64,000 bases of DNA from Brasenia schreberi (GCA_036023115.1 JAYKKT010000064.1:7076501-7140500), one strand, 5' to 3'; positions 50,330-62,969 are shown, counted from the first letter of the stretch. Program-made: numbers and translations. Notes: generated by a model from the sequence alone, not told the origin.

Positions 50330-50575
50330 TAGACATGGCCGGTTCAAAACCAACCCACAGTTTCAGCCGGAACCGGATTGGGCCAAGACCAAAACCAGAA
50401 CTGGCAGTTTGGAACACCGGTTCTATAATTTTTAATATTTTCAAAATTATTTTTTAATATTTTTATGGTTTTGGATGGACTGACACTGGAACTGACTCGA
50501 TCCCGGTTCGGTTCCTGGTTCCAGCCAAACCAGAACTGGTGGTTTGGATCCATAAACCAAAACCGGACATGTGTA
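50330..50575. mobile_element. AACCGG-rich short element with inverted ends, copy 2
   Basis: Starts TAGACATGGCCGGTTC and ends AACCGGACATGTGTA, inverted like copy 1. About 246 bp of AACCGG- and CCAAAACC-rich sequence with an AT-rich middle. Confidence 0.6.
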
Positions 50576-50924
50576 GATGTAAGTCGTAGAACCAAACTAA
50601 GGAGCAAGTTCATTGTCTAGGGGGTTGGCTTTCTAACGATAATCCGTGAGGAATTTAATACCTAAGTGTGCATCTGGAAGGGAATTGTACACATATATGT
50701 GTATGTAAGAGGCAAATGTCTTAGCAAACTAAAGAAGTCCCATTCCAAGGTCATCTTCGTTTCATCCCTAGCTTGTTTGTGTTCGGTTCGTTAAAACATG
50801 TAAGTTGAATATGAACATGATGTGTTCGGCTAAGTTCAGCTTTTGAAAGCTTATTAAATAATATATTTAATTTTTAACCTAAATCATACTCTTAAGAAGG
50901 AATATTCAATAATAAAAAATATGA

Positions 50925-51025
50925 CAAAACTAGATGGTGAAAATGTTAAAAGAAAAAGACCTCAAAAATATTTGGAGAAAACAATAAAAATTATCTAGCC
51001 TATGCTAATGATAACCAGAAATAAA
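50925..51025 (+). mobile_element. RTE LINE C-terminal scrap
   Basis: Matches, with many changes, the LINE segment around GAAAGTATTAAAAGAGGTAG and GAAACAATAAAGAATGATCT found at 52050-52130. Both ends lost. Confidence 0.6.
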
Positions 51026-51312
51026 GCCATTCATGCAATCTCATGACATGTATGGCACACACTCCTATATTTTTCAGATTTGGAGTGAGATGCGTGCTTC
51101 ACCTGGCCTTAAAGTGGGTCCGCTACTGACCTGAATGATCATACCATCTCTCGGAGATAACACATTCAAGTTAAGAAAACACTTTCTAATTATGAAACAC
51201 CCCTGGAAAGACTTATTAATATTTTCACTTCTATTATGATAACCAATATAGCACTTTAACTCTCATCCACTAAACACCTGAAGCAATCCAAAGTATTCTT
51301 TGCAGCAAAAAA

Positions 51313-51313
<1 letters not shown>

Positions 51314-51373
<60 letters not shown>
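51314..51373. repeat. (AT)n microsatellite
   Basis: About 29 AT dinucleotides. Confidence 0.95.
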
Positions 51374-51379
<6 letters not shown>

Positions 51380-51744
51380 TGTGCATCTATATTCTTGTTT
51401 CTTTTGAATTCTAACTCATAAAACTCTACGCAACAAGTTTAGATTTTTTTAATCAAGGAATAATCCTCGATGATGACATCTAAAAGTTTGACTCAATAAT
51501 TTCCAAGAGGGGTCATTGTCGAATAGATTTAGGTGTGACTCAAAGTGAATTTTTGCTTATGATGTATAATCATGCCCCTATATGAGAACACCTTAGCAAG
51601 TTCGCATTTAGCCTAGGGCTTTTATATATAACAAAGGACCCCTTCTTATACAAGAGTCTTGTATTATGAGTTGTAAGAGTGTTAATGAGCCACACACATT
51701 TCTGTCTACCAATACAATCATTTTGTTTTTATTACAGTTTTTGT

Positions 51745-52240
51745 GATAAGAAGATACCATTAAAATTAAAAGGTAAATATTATAGAGCAGCAATTAGGCC
51801 TGCCATGTTTTATGTTCTGAGTGTTGGGCAGTTAATCATCAACATGTACAAAAGATGTCTGTGACAGAAATGAAGATGTTGAGATGGATGAGTGGTCATA
51901 CAAGGACAGACCGTAGACATAATGAGGTTATTAGAAACAAATTAGGAGTGGCACCAATAGAGGATAAAATGAGAGAACATCGTTTAAGATGGTTTGGACA
52001 TATAGAAAGAAGATCAAAAGAAGAACATGTAAGAAGGTTAGAAAAACTAAATTTGGAAAGTATTAAAAGAGGTAGAGGACGACCACAAAAGTGTTGGAAA
52101 GAAACAATAAAGAATGATCTAGCTTATTGGGAGTTAACTGCAAACATGGCACACGATAGGGATCTGTGGAAACAAAGAATCCATGTAGCCGACCCCGTCT
52201 AGTATGGGAAAAGGCTTAGTTGTTGTTGTTGTTGTTGTTG
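51745..52240 (+). mobile_element. RTE-clade LINE, copy 3, 3' stub
   Basis: The last ~500 bases of the LINE, severely 5'-truncated, which is usual when target-primed reverse transcription stops early. Target-site duplication TACAGTTTTTGT at 51733-51744 and 52241-52252 is perfect. It ends with about seven TTG units. Only a one-base loss near 51813 breaks the frame; the 115-residue C-terminal frame (51855-52202, ending ADPV) is otherwise intact, so this is probably one of the youngest copies here. Confidence 0.95.
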
Positions 52241-53888
52241 TACAGTTTTTGTTACCTCTCCTTTACTCTTTTTTTGTCTGTGTGTCTTTTGCTTTCCTTG
52301 AACCCTTATAACCTTGTTAAAGTCTGACCTACAAGATGACTAAACATAAGTCATGAGTGTCAAATATGTTGGGTGTTACCTATTGTCCTTGAGAAATGGC
52401 TGATACCCTTTTGTTGAAGGCCGTTCGAGCTTTGGGAGTATGACATACTCTCCCTCGTTGGTGACCAAAACAGAGGCCTTACGGAAGGAGCAGATCGTTT
52501 GAATGATGAACAAGTATCTAATGGATTCACTTAAAAAAAATGGGGGGAATTGTTTTTTCTTGAGTTTCTTTTAATACCAAATTTCATACTATCACACCAT
52601 ATTTTCATCATTTTTCTTGCGCCTTACAGATGCTGATTGAGTTTTAGCATTTTACGTTGAACAAGTATTTTTAATATGAATCTGTTGTCTGAATTTGCTC
52701 TCAATACTAAATGTCCAAGTCGACTGGTGTTCAACCCAAGTAGAGTAGAGATATAGAGCTTCTTTCCCAATACTTCAGAATTTTAAATAATTTTAAATTT
52801 TTGGTGGGTCTTCAAAATAGATCTAGTCCAGGCTATTCACTGAAAGGGGAGAAGTGAGCTCGGGTTCGGGACCTAACCCGAACGACCTGATCCCACTCTG
52901 GCTCAAAAATGCCTTCTCTCAAGGCTTCATTTAACTAACTTCACCTTATCACCCATATAGTTTCAAATAACCTAAAAATGGAATCACCTATCTTGGAGCA
53001 CTTTTTTTGAATATTTTCCAATAAGTGTTCTTGTTTTTCTTGAATTCTTAGAAAATAAGAGGCTAAACAACATGCTTCCTTCGATCGTCTTGGTACGACT
53101 TGAAAGAAAGGGCTCTAAATTGATAACTTTTTTGGGGATGTAATGCTTTAAAAGATAGGGGATCCAGCTATCGCCGTTGACTGCTTGTTGAGGACAAAGA
53201 GAAGTTTGGAGATATTGATAAAAAATAACCAAAAAATAAAGATTAAATATGTTAAGAGAAAGAGTGGGGTGGCGGGAGTGGTTCCTGACTTATGTAAAGT
53301 TTAAAGAAGATGACCTCAAATTAAGGGGAGGTCCCTTCAAATACCACGTTTGCAATTTGGGTGATATATGCAATTTAATAAGATTTGAAGATTTGTATTT
53401 CAAAAGATGCAATTTCATGATCTAATGCAACCGCTAATTTAATTGGAGCTTCCAAAGTTTCCAAAGCTTTATTAATTTATTGGTATCAACTCCTAATCTC
53501 TTCTCCAAATGTAAGAGGCGTCTTGCACCCATAGCATTAGCTCAACAGCAGGGCACTGTAATGCCGTTGCTGCTGTTGGGGAGTTCAACTCTCAAAGAGT
53601 TCATGTGTGGGTGTGGGTGTTAGGCTTCAACCTCCACTTGCAACAGCATCTTTGAGCTTATTTTCCCTTCGCTGCATATATATATGTGTGTGTGTGTGTG
53701 TGTGTAGAGAGTGATTGAATGTCCACAAGAGATGCTGCTCACTCATGTCAAACTATTAATTTTTACAGCACCAATATAATGACATTGACCTTTCTATATT
53801 TTCAAAAACCTAAAATAGTTAAAATTATACTTATCCTCAAAAAAACCAATGAATATGTATGAATGAGCATGTCAGAATGAGCAGATCC

Positions 53889-53889
53889 C

Positions 53890-53929
<40 letters not shown>

Positions 53930-53943
53930 GGGGGGGGGGGGGG
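53889..53943. repeat. (AT)n(AG)n plus G15 tract
   Basis: AT repeats, then AG repeats, then a run of 15 G at 53929-53943. Confidence 0.95.
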
Positions 53944-54900
53944 TTCATGCGATTTTCATTTGAAAACTGGGTTGAGGTGTACCCTGATGCGAAGCACATG
54001 CAGGTCTTGGATTAAGCTTGCAACATTCTCCAGTTCGAAGGCTTTTGAGTTGACCTCTTAGCTTGAGTAGCATCTCTTAGGCTATTTTGATATAGAACTT
54101 GTCACCTAACTTATGATCTAACCAATGGTATGTGTAGAAGAAGTCAATACGATTGCGTACAAGATTCTTCATGATGTAACAGTAGCAAGTTTGGGCACCC
54201 TGATGAAAGGTTAATTCCAAGTTTCAATTATTATTCTGCGCACCTGCTAGCACGTAAGGGTATGCCTGATGTGTTTTAGTGAGAGAAGAATGACCTCCCA
54301 GATCACTTCATCCCTGTGCCCTCAAAGAAAGTAATATAAACATGTAGACACAAGCAAGGTAGCATAGACTACCAAAAGTTAATAGATTGTTTGCTTGTGT
54401 TGGTTTGCAGCAAAACCTGTTGACTTGCCAACTTTGTTGACACTCAAAATATCACCTTTAGTCTGTAATAACTCCCAATAACTTGAACTAATTGTTGGCA
54501 TGCTTATCAAACAGTGGTCGACACTGAAGAACCACTCCTAGAAATTATCTTTCAAATACTTCCTTATGTAATCTTTTATTGATATTTTTTTTATAAAGGG
54601 AGGAGGAACCCGGGTGGTACACACCCCCAGAATCCAACTTGCGGTCGACAATATGAAAGTTGAGAGCTCTGCAAGGTGCGAGTGCAACCTTTTAATGTTT
54701 CATCGACAACATTTATATCAAATTGTATCTATATATTGAAAATGTCAAGAGATCTCATAATGCTCATACTTGAAACTGTAGAGAATGTACTGAAGATGGA
54801 AGGGACAACTCGATAATCAAGGGGACTAAAGATGCAGAGATGAGCCTTAACAATAATACTAGGAGCAAGGAGCTACACGAAGATCCATTAATGGCATGGT

Positions 54901-54901
<1 letters not shown>

Positions 54902-54970
<69 letters not shown>
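54902..54970. repeat. Compound (AT)n(AG)n microsatellite
   Basis: About 14 AT units followed by about 19 AG units. Confidence 0.95.
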
Positions 54971-54972
<2 letters not shown>

Positions 54973-55655
54973 GAGGAGTGGGGTTGCAGCAGGGGTTGAG
55001 GAGGCCGGCCTTCCCTCTATTCTGTCCTCCAAAGGGAAGGGTGCCACCATCTGAGGGGCAGTAGGGGGTTGGTGGGGCCTGGTGCATAGAGTACCAAGCG
55101 TCACGTCTACCTCGAGCTTCCTTCACTTGCAGTTGACGATTTGACGTTATGAGCATGTTGATCTCGACCATGTTCCAACAGAAAGAGAGACCGGGATTCT
55201 CATTTTCTGACATAGCGTTCAAATATGTCCGAATCGAACAACGGATTCATTCATTATTAGGCTCGTTGAACTTTGAAAACCCTTCACTTTGAGACCTTTT
55301 GAACGAACTCCTTGGCTTCACTCAATTGCAACCCGTTTCAATCAAATTCAACAGCATGAATCGATTAGATATACTAATTAGATTAGATGTTGTATAACTA
55401 AACAAAACTATTTGAGAGTTGATCGATGATCACCAACTTAAACCATGTTTTTAACCCATCAATTTGATTGAAACAGCTTGTAACATGGTGAATCCAAGAG
55501 TTGAGAGCCGTAGTCCACCTTTGGACGAGTCTACAAGAAGCCATGAGTGTAGGACTCGATATGGTTTAACTGGTAGGGCCACGATTAGGGACTTCGGGAA
55601 GTGCAACTCGTAGGACCCACTTTTTTAATTTTCATTCAATAGGCTTCTGAATAAT

Positions 55656-56403
55656 AAATCGTGATCACTTGGGAACTAAAAAATCCCATGAAAAGCGGCA
55701 AGATCTCTCTCCCTCTCTCCAAACTATATCTCAGACCGATGCCCCCCCCTCTCTCTCTTGCCACCTTTCCATCCGTTGTTTTTCCTTTCTCAGATCCAAA
55801 ACTGAGAGAGGAATCCATCATTTGAAGATCTTTGTGCGAGCTGGAGAATCGCCATAATTGATATATTACCGCATTTTCGCCGTCTTAAGATGTAAGTATA
55901 TTTATGGGGCCAGTATATTTATCTGACCACATCTTCTGGGTTCTGATCCATCTTTCCTTTTGTTTTTTTGTTATCCATTTTGCCTTCATATGATCTTGTT
56001 GAAACCTGATTTCCGTTCTTCATTCGATAGGCTTTTTAATCATAGTGGTTCACGTTCTAATGTTTTAGGTTGAGAGTTCGATCTTTTCTTCTTCTATTGA
56101 TGTTCTTGGTGCAACAGATCCTTTTTGAAGTTTTATTCTTATAATTTCGGAGGTCTATAAGATTTTCGCTGATGATCTTGAGAAAAGGTTTTGTGTGTGT
56201 GCAATGGATGATGATCAAATCATCAACAACTGCTAATAGTTAATAGAAATTTAGCGAGAGATAGAGAGAGGTCCGGATGGGTTATAAACCTAACTTTTCC
56301 AGCTCAGAGACGACAACAAACGAAAAGTTGGCTCTGAAAAAAATGGTGATAGTCAGCTTGTGAATCTCTCTCTCTCATCTTTTGTTGGTGGGGACACAGA
56401 TAA
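55656..56403 (+). promoter_or_regulatory. 5' region of the AS2-like gene with a likely 5'UTR intron
   Basis: A CT-rich leader (55706-55760) is followed by donor ATG|GTAAGT-like sequence at 55892 (AAGAT|GTAAGT). A CT-rich tract (56365-56380) precedes acceptor GGACACAG at 56399. This gives a 508-base intron (55892-56399) ending four bases before the ATG. A 5'UTR intron is, as I recall, also present in Arabidopsis AS2. The transcription start was not located. Confidence 0.5.
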
Positions 56404-57288
56404 ATGGCGTCATCCTCAAATTCCCCCTGTGCGGCGTGCAAGTTCCTCCGGCGGAAGTGCACACCGGAGTGCGTTTTTGCCCCTTACTTCCCCCCGGACA
56501 GCCCGCAGAAGTTCGCCAACGTGCACAAGGTATTCGGTGCGAGCAATGTGAGCAAGCTCTTGAACGAGCTCCCGCCGAGCCGACGGGAGGATGCCGTCAA
56601 CTCCCTCGCCTACGAGGCCGATGCACGCCTTAGTGATCCCGTCTATGGCTGCGTGGGTGTCATCTCCCTCCTTCAGCACCAACTAAGGCAGCTCCAGAGC
56701 GACCTACAGGTAGCCCGTGCCGAACTCTCCCGCTACATGGCAGCCGCCGGCATCCCAGGTCCGCTACCGGCTTCGTTCCTCCAGGCCGCCGCCATGGCTG
56801 CTCAACAGCAGCAATATCAGCAACATCAAGCCTCTATCACCGCCGGAATTGCAATGGGAATGGATTCCGGCGTGCCATCAAGGGAGCAGCTCTACAGAGA
56901 GCAGCAGCAGCAGCAACTAATGGATTCACAGCAGATGGCAGTTGTCGCGGCGTTCGCAGCGAGAGATCAGCATGAAACTCTGAGAAATTTCGATCATGGC
57001 GATCTCGGAAGGTTCGGGGGTGCAGCATATGATCAAGGGGTGGGTGCAGATGGCTCCGCTAGTGGCGGTGCTGGGGGATTAGGTTTCAGTACGTTTGGTT
57101 TGACGGTCGGATCACCGTCACCACCGTCGACATTAGGCTTCATAAGCCCTCTCCAGGCACATAATCAACAGCAGCAGCAGCAACAACCACAAAGGTTAGG
57201 AGGTGGGGATGAGAGGAAACCTTGCAATAGTAGTAGTGCTGCTGCAGGCGGTGCTGGTGCCGGTGCCGCTGCTGGTCTTTCATCGTAA
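56404..57288 (+). CDS. LOB-domain transcription factor, ASYMMETRIC LEAVES2/LBD6-like
   Basis: A 294-residue class I LBD protein in one coding exon. The LOB domain spans about residues 8-109: zinc-finger-like C block with Cys9, Cys12, Cys19 and Cys23; GAS block starting FGAS at 44-47; DPVYG at 78-82; and a perfect leucine-zipper-like L-x6-L-x3-L-x6-L (Leu90, 97, 101, 108). The stretch RLSDPVYGCVGVISLLQHQL is the form I associate with AS2 rather than with LOB or LBD4. AS2 acts in the nucleus with the MYB protein AS1 to repress KNOX genes and promote adaxial leaf identity. The C-terminal half is low-complexity, with glutamine runs near 134-140, 167-171 and 255-261 and a Gly/Ala-rich end that includes GGGDERKPC. 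Subfamily placement needs a tree. Confidence 0.9.
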   Translation: MASSSNSPCAACKFLRRKCTPECVFAPYFPPDSPQKFANVHKVFGASNVSKLLNELPPSRREDAVNSLAYEADARLSDPVYGCVGVISLLQHQLRQLQSDLQVARAELSRYMAAAGIPGPLPASFLQAAAMAAQQQQYQQHQASITAGIAMGMDSGVPSREQLYREQQQQQLMDSQQMAVVAAFAARDQHETLRNFDHGDLGRFGGAAYDQGVGADGSASGGAGGLGFSTFGLTVGSPSPPSTLGFISPLQAHNQQQQQQQPQRLGGGDERKPCNSSSAAAGGAGAGAAAGLSS

Positions 57289-57960
57289 ATTATACCCCTT
57301 GTCGTCCACGGGGAGGATCACCAGAATTGATCTCATTCTCCATTTTCTTCTAGGTAAGGAAGCAATCTATAACCCCTCTCCCTCTCATACGGTGGTTTGT
57401 GGTGATTAGAGGGAAATTCTGAGTTTTTGAATGATTTGAGAGGGAAAACTTTCTGGCTCTAGAAATCAATCTTTGGTTGGTTCTTTGTTCTTGATTCTTT
57501 AGAAACATCAAATGGGGGTCCTAGACAAGCTGGATAGCGCTCGGAATCCGCCTTACAATTTTCTGCAGATTTTCACTAATTGTGAAGCAAACAATCGGCT
57601 TAAGCTCAACGGTGTCTACATCTCCCTATACACGAAAAGATTCATGTTGGTTATCTCTAGGCAATATGTGGACTGAAGGCATTCCTGCTCCTCACATGCA
57701 TCAGAACACCCGCGCCCCATCAATCAGATATCAACCTACGGTATTCTACGTTTAAGACTAGAAGAGGAGAGTTTCTCGTATCGTTCGATTTGCCTTTTCT
57801 TCGTTCATCTTGCACTGGGCGTTTGATTAATGGGGAACCTTTGGTGCTTGTTTCTTTTCTTGTATAGATTATTGGGTTGGAAGAAACTCTGCCATCCTTC
57901 CCTGTACAGTAATCTCTTTCTTCTCTCTTTTGGTGTCACTGATTGTTTGCAGGCAATCAA
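57289..57960 (+). other. 3' flank/UTR of the AS2-like gene
   Basis: A CTAG|GTAAGG donor near 57353 and a TTTGCAG acceptor near 57952 could define a 3'UTR intron, but nothing confirms that transcription extends this far. Confidence 0.25.
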
Positions 57961-58227
57961 TATTAACGTTCATTAAAGAACAGTACAAATCGCCATGGAA
58001 TTGTACACAATTAAGGAAGCTATTAGTCAACAAGAAGCCTAAGCCAGCTGTTATCCACTGATTTGTTGCTCACACTACGAAAGTTTGTGATGTTTCAGAG
58101 CGGTTGTTCGTGAGGACGGACTTGGGGATTGCTTGGTGCAGAAAACAAGTCAATTTTTATTCGTTTCATGGGTTCCTTATCACTCTACATTACTTTACGT
58201 GTCCGCGTCTTAATTACATCACTAATT

Positions 58228-58230
<3 letters not shown>

Positions 58231-58303
<73 letters not shown>
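58231..58303. repeat. Compound (CT)n(AT)n microsatellite
   Basis: About 16 CT units followed by about 20 AT units. Confidence 0.95.
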
Positions 58304-58306
<3 letters not shown>

Positions 58307-59226
58307 CGAATACCCAAGCTTTCTGTACTCGTTTTGTCCATTATTTTGTCACATTCTTTTATAGATTGGCTTGAAGAGATTTTATCAGCATGATATGTTC
58401 TCCCTCCCTCACTGATATATTTTCATTAGATAGTTATATATTTTATGGTGACTATACAGCTAAACCATTAGCATTATCGCTTGGAAAAGCGAGAAACCTT
58501 GATTTCTTGAAATTTTGCGTGGATTTGTGTTTTAGATCTGCTGAGGCCGCATGCTTGCCTGCAAGAATCCTGTGGTGAGGTTCGTCTAATCTGCAGCGTT
58601 GGCTGACTTCGGGGAAAGGACCTTCTTTTTCCTCTATACAACTTCGCCTCATTTATGGTCACTCTGAAACTATAATCATGAGCCACATTAATATCTGCAC
58701 CTCAGCTGCCTGCTTATTCCCTCCTTAAGTTGGTGCATGGAAGATCGACCACAATAATATACTCTTCTGCCGCCCTTCTGCAGTCCATTCCAGCTCTGTG
58801 ATTTGGCTCCCAGATTATCCTTTCTGTCACCGTAGTGTCATTATTTCATACATCCATCTTGTATGAAGACAGCTTAAAGTTAACCAATATTCAGCTATTA
58901 AAAGTGCTATATATGCTTTTCAGGCATCGTTTATGTTTGCGCCTTACATAGATCAGATCACAATGAATGGCTCGTTTTTTTACTAAAACCATTTGAAGTA
59001 GAGAACGAGTTTCTTTACCTAATGTGATCAGTGTGTGTGCGAGAGAGAGAGAGAGAGAGAACACTAGGTATTAAGTCAACAAGTGGTGTGGTAGGCAGGT
59101 GCTGATGGAGTGCATAAAGAAAGTAATGACCCCGTCAGGGAGGGCATGAGCATTTCTCTGGCAAGGTTGAAGATTGACCATTGGGGGGCTTAGAACTATG
59201 CGCCTAACCCGAGCCCCAGGAAACTT

Positions 59227-59227
<1 letters not shown>

Positions 59228-59273
<46 letters not shown>
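59228..59273. repeat. (AT)n microsatellite
   Basis: About 23 AT dinucleotides; a (GA)10 tract lies nearby at 59041-59060. Confidence 0.95.
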
Positions 59274-59276
<3 letters not shown>

Positions 59277-59634
59277 TCCCTCTGTGCTTGGGATTCGTGG
59301 AAGAAGCCTGTTTCCCATGCTGCGGCTATGGTACGTTTTTAGTCAAACACGGATTTTCGTTGCTTTATGTAATCAATCCATTGTTTTCCATAGTCTTTTA
59401 GTCACCCTCCCTCTTCGGGAGCCTCCTTCTTTTCCACCTTTTTTGTTTATTGCATGAAGAAAATGGCCTGACGTGCCTACGTCGTGTACGACAACAACCT
59501 TACAGATCACAGCTAGCCTTTGCCTCACGATGCACGAAATGCACGTACAAAGAAATGCAATCCAATTGCTGATCTGTGTATGCGTGCGTGAGCGCGTACC
59601 CTGATGACGAATGAACTAATTCAACAAGAATGTT

Positions 59635-59869
59635 GAGAGAGGTGGCCGGTTCGAATCCTGAATGGCCTTGGGAACCGGAATTGGCGGTTCAAAATGGGTA
59701 GTTCCAAACCATATATTGGTTAATGTTTCAACTTTAATAGGTTTTTCAAATGGAACCAGAGCCAAAGTGAAACCAAAATTGGACGTAGAACCAACCCAGA
59801 ACTGGAATTGATTCAGAATCCAGGTTTTAGGTGAAACCATAGTGTGCTGTTTGGAACTGCCTGTCCCTA
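59635..59869. mobile_element. AACCGG-rich element, diverged copy
   Basis: Begins GAGAGAGGTGGCCGGTTCG and ends GGAACTGCCTGTCCCTA. It shares the CCGGTTC...GGAACCGGAA and GGTTTCA text of copies at 48396 and 50330, but its ends are only weakly inverted. Confidence 0.4.
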
Positions 59870-61456
59870 TTTACCCGAAGCCCGTAGGCCCCTGTGTGTA
59901 TTGAGGGCCATCATAGAAGCATGGCAGCGTGCATGCATGCGGTACGTGATCGTGTGTTGTGATGCTGCAAAGTAATAGCTTTCTCGGCAAGTGCTTATGA
60001 TTCTCAACTAGGTTGGGCTGGTTTGGTTGAGACACCAGTAAGGCATGGGAAGTGAACGAGTTGAAGATGGTCCAGTGTTTGGCTCGTCAAGTGTCAGCTC
60101 AAACCCGTAAAAATGGGTTAAATAAATATGAGCATGTTCATTGGATCTGTGGATGCCCTCAACTTGTGTAAGCTCTTGAAGTAATAAGAAGTATTTTTAT
60201 TGCATATTTCATGTTAGATACTAATACAGCGTAAAATAAGATTGAAGTATTTAACCTGCAATCAATGGGTTTTCGAGATTGAACTTTATACTGTTTGAAA
60301 CAACAAATTCTCTCAATAGGAGTGAACCCTACTGAATTCAATAATAGTTTCACTCTTTAATTAACTAGCTTTGGGAAAACTACCATCCATTAACTTAGCT
60401 AAATCCTTATGTGCAAGCTTGATGATCGCAAAAGCTTGAGATCAATTTGCGAGGCCGCACATACAGATAAAGAATGGCTTGCAAGTTGATACGCAAATGC
60501 ATCGTCAACTCAAGCATCTTGGTTGGAGAAGGGACCATCTCCCGGATGATCATGAAGATTTGTCGGTGAATTCCGTGCCGTTCAATTCCACATGCTTCGA
60601 CTATTGAGACCTTGGATTTAGTGACGCTTTTCTTTAAGAAATCATGTCATTATCATCACTGTTTACAAGTTATAGCTTTGATATCTACAGTTTTATTAGA
60701 AGTCAAAAGAAAAGGGGTATATATAGAGATAAGGCCAAAAAGTCGGAGTCACTAAACATACATTTTTCATGCCAAACTTTACTAGATAATCTATGTTATC
60801 CTTGGATCACAATATTAGAATCAATGTCAATGCAATAAGCACATTAAATGGGATGGGTGTCTTGATCTCAATGATAGCAATAATTATGAAAAAATCACTA
60901 ATATTTAGCATGAGAGGTTATCTAGGAGTCAATCTATGTGGATGGGATTGCAAGTGAAAATGGAATGTAGTATTCTTTTTAAATGGTCTAGAAACAACTA
61001 ATGCCAGGTTGCTCCAGTGGTGCTGATTGGGGTTTCTAATTGTATTTATTCTAATACAAAATATGTCAATCATGCATGGTTTTTTGAGAAGTTCAATCCA
61101 CTTATTTAAAATTTTCTTCTCATGAGTGGATAGCTGCCACTACTTATTGGGAATGATTGGATTTGGTGCCCTCATAAGACTGTTGGATCCAATGCATAGT
61201 TTTCAACCCCACACGGCCAAGGCGTAAACTCTCATCTTCTTAGTTTTTCGTGTCATTTTTTACATGCATGTACACGTGCGTGTGTGCGTGCGTCCGTGTG
61301 TGTGTGTGAGAGAGAGCTGCTTCTTTTATCTGTTTTTCTTGAATTAAGCTTATTAATGCATCTCGATCAATATACCCTTCAACAATTCATGAATTAAATT
61401 AGGTGTTTTTTCTTATATTCAAATGTATTTAAAAGAGGAAAAAACAATCATTAGTT

Positions 61457-62800
61457 GTCACACCCGCTCGTGTCGCGACCACGACCCAGCTTGAGCTGAT
61501 GCCACGTGATCGCTTCTCGCGCGAACATGATGGTAAACAGTAACCGAATACAATACTAATTTAATTCAAACTCAATGAAATATCTAACTGAAATAAATAT
61601 TCATATCGAAGTTCTAAATAACACTACCAAAATGGTACGGGACGCACCTAACAATAACCCCGAATAACAAGATTTTATAAATCGTTTAACACTTATCGTA
61701 CCGTCTAAAATAAAAATGCATCTCCATTCAACTCCTACTCTGTTCCGTATACCTTCGAAGTGCAAGCTTCAAGATGAGCTATAAAATAATGGGGTGAGCT
61801 CCTATACATAGCTCAGTAGGGAGGTTAAACATCTTTAAACAGAAATCATACTAAAAGCATCCATAATTTCACAATCATTTCATAACAAAGCACAATTTCA
61901 CATTTAAATCATGATCTCAAATTCATATATTGTGTTTGCCCTAAAGGTCACGGGAGTCATCCGGTCCTCCCTAACATGACCTCGGTAACCCCGTCCACGA
62001 TGGTAACCACGCTGACTCTCACAGCAGAGTGCCCGGGAACACACCCTGTATTCGCCCCAAGCCAGATCGCATGAGGAACCTGCAAGTCTCTAGAGACCCC
62101 ACACAACCCACACAAGTATGGCTCGTATATTCACACATCATTACAATTCTAAAACCATTTAGAGTTATCACATTCACAAATCATATCCAGATCCATGAAT
62201 ATCCAAAACCAAATCCACATCCATAACATTTAAATATCATGTTCATACAACACATGCATATCAAAATATGCTCTTTATCAATCAATACCATAAACATGTT
62301 CTATTTGAAAAACATATCAAATAACCCATAATTGCAAACATCATTTCATAAACATCAATAAAACATTTATCAATCATGCATAATTAAATCTATTTAAAAC
62401 AAGTAAAATCACTTCTAGCATGATTCTATAAAAGAATGCATAACCCCCTACCTGAATGAGTGCTAAGATCTAGTCCTCAAGCCGTTGGGCCACTCTTATC
62501 ACCACCAAATCCTCTAATTTTAATCTCTAAACAATTATAAATAATTAAAATATTAAAATTTATTTAACTATGAATCTAACACAATAAACCATATCCAAAT
62601 CGGATTTCAAATGACCCTAAAATCACCCAAAACCCAATCTAGATCCGTTTGCTATCCGAGATCCAAATTGATACCTAGATCCAGTAGGTAGCCTGTATCA
62701 ATATGTCAACACAGAACCTATAACTACTGACACGGGTCCTCTTTCTAACACAAAAACCCATTTAAAGACATGATCCAAAGCTCACCTATTTCCGACACAA
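61457..62800 (+). mobile_element. Possible LTR retrotransposon terminal region
   Basis: Starts TTGTCACACCCGCTCGTGTC, a TGTCAC start common for plant LTRs, and contains GGGTGAGCTCCTATACATAG with CTCAGTAGGG, text I associate with plant gypsy LTR or leader regions. No protein domain or second LTR was seen, so ends and class are uncertain. Confidence 0.3.
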
Positions 62801-62969
62801 AACTGGTTCTTAACATGCGACATGGACGTGAAAGGACAACCTAAAAGAAATAAAAGGGAAGTATTTCATCTTCCTTTCAATTGGAGAGAGCAAGAGAGAC
62901 TCTAATTCAGATTGGAGAGAGAGGGAGAGATGGAGTCCTTTAGCCTTTTCATCTTTTCTTAATTGCAGA

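Larger units (their letters stand above)
52253..55655. other. Intergenic DNA with microsatellites
   Basis: No gene supported. Compound AT/GT and AT/AG repeats are the only clear structures. A 152-codon minus-strand frame (54764-55222) is largely a translated microsatellite and is not credible as a gene. Confidence 0.5.
57961..61456. other. Intergenic DNA, no gene seen
   Basis: No exon supported. It holds CT/AT, GA and AT microsatellites and a diverged AACCGG-rich segment. Confidence 0.5.

Noticed and set aside
56382..57028. Alternative frames overlapping the LOB-domain gene on both strands
   Set aside because: The LOB domain in frame 56404-57288 explains the coding signal; the others are shadows.
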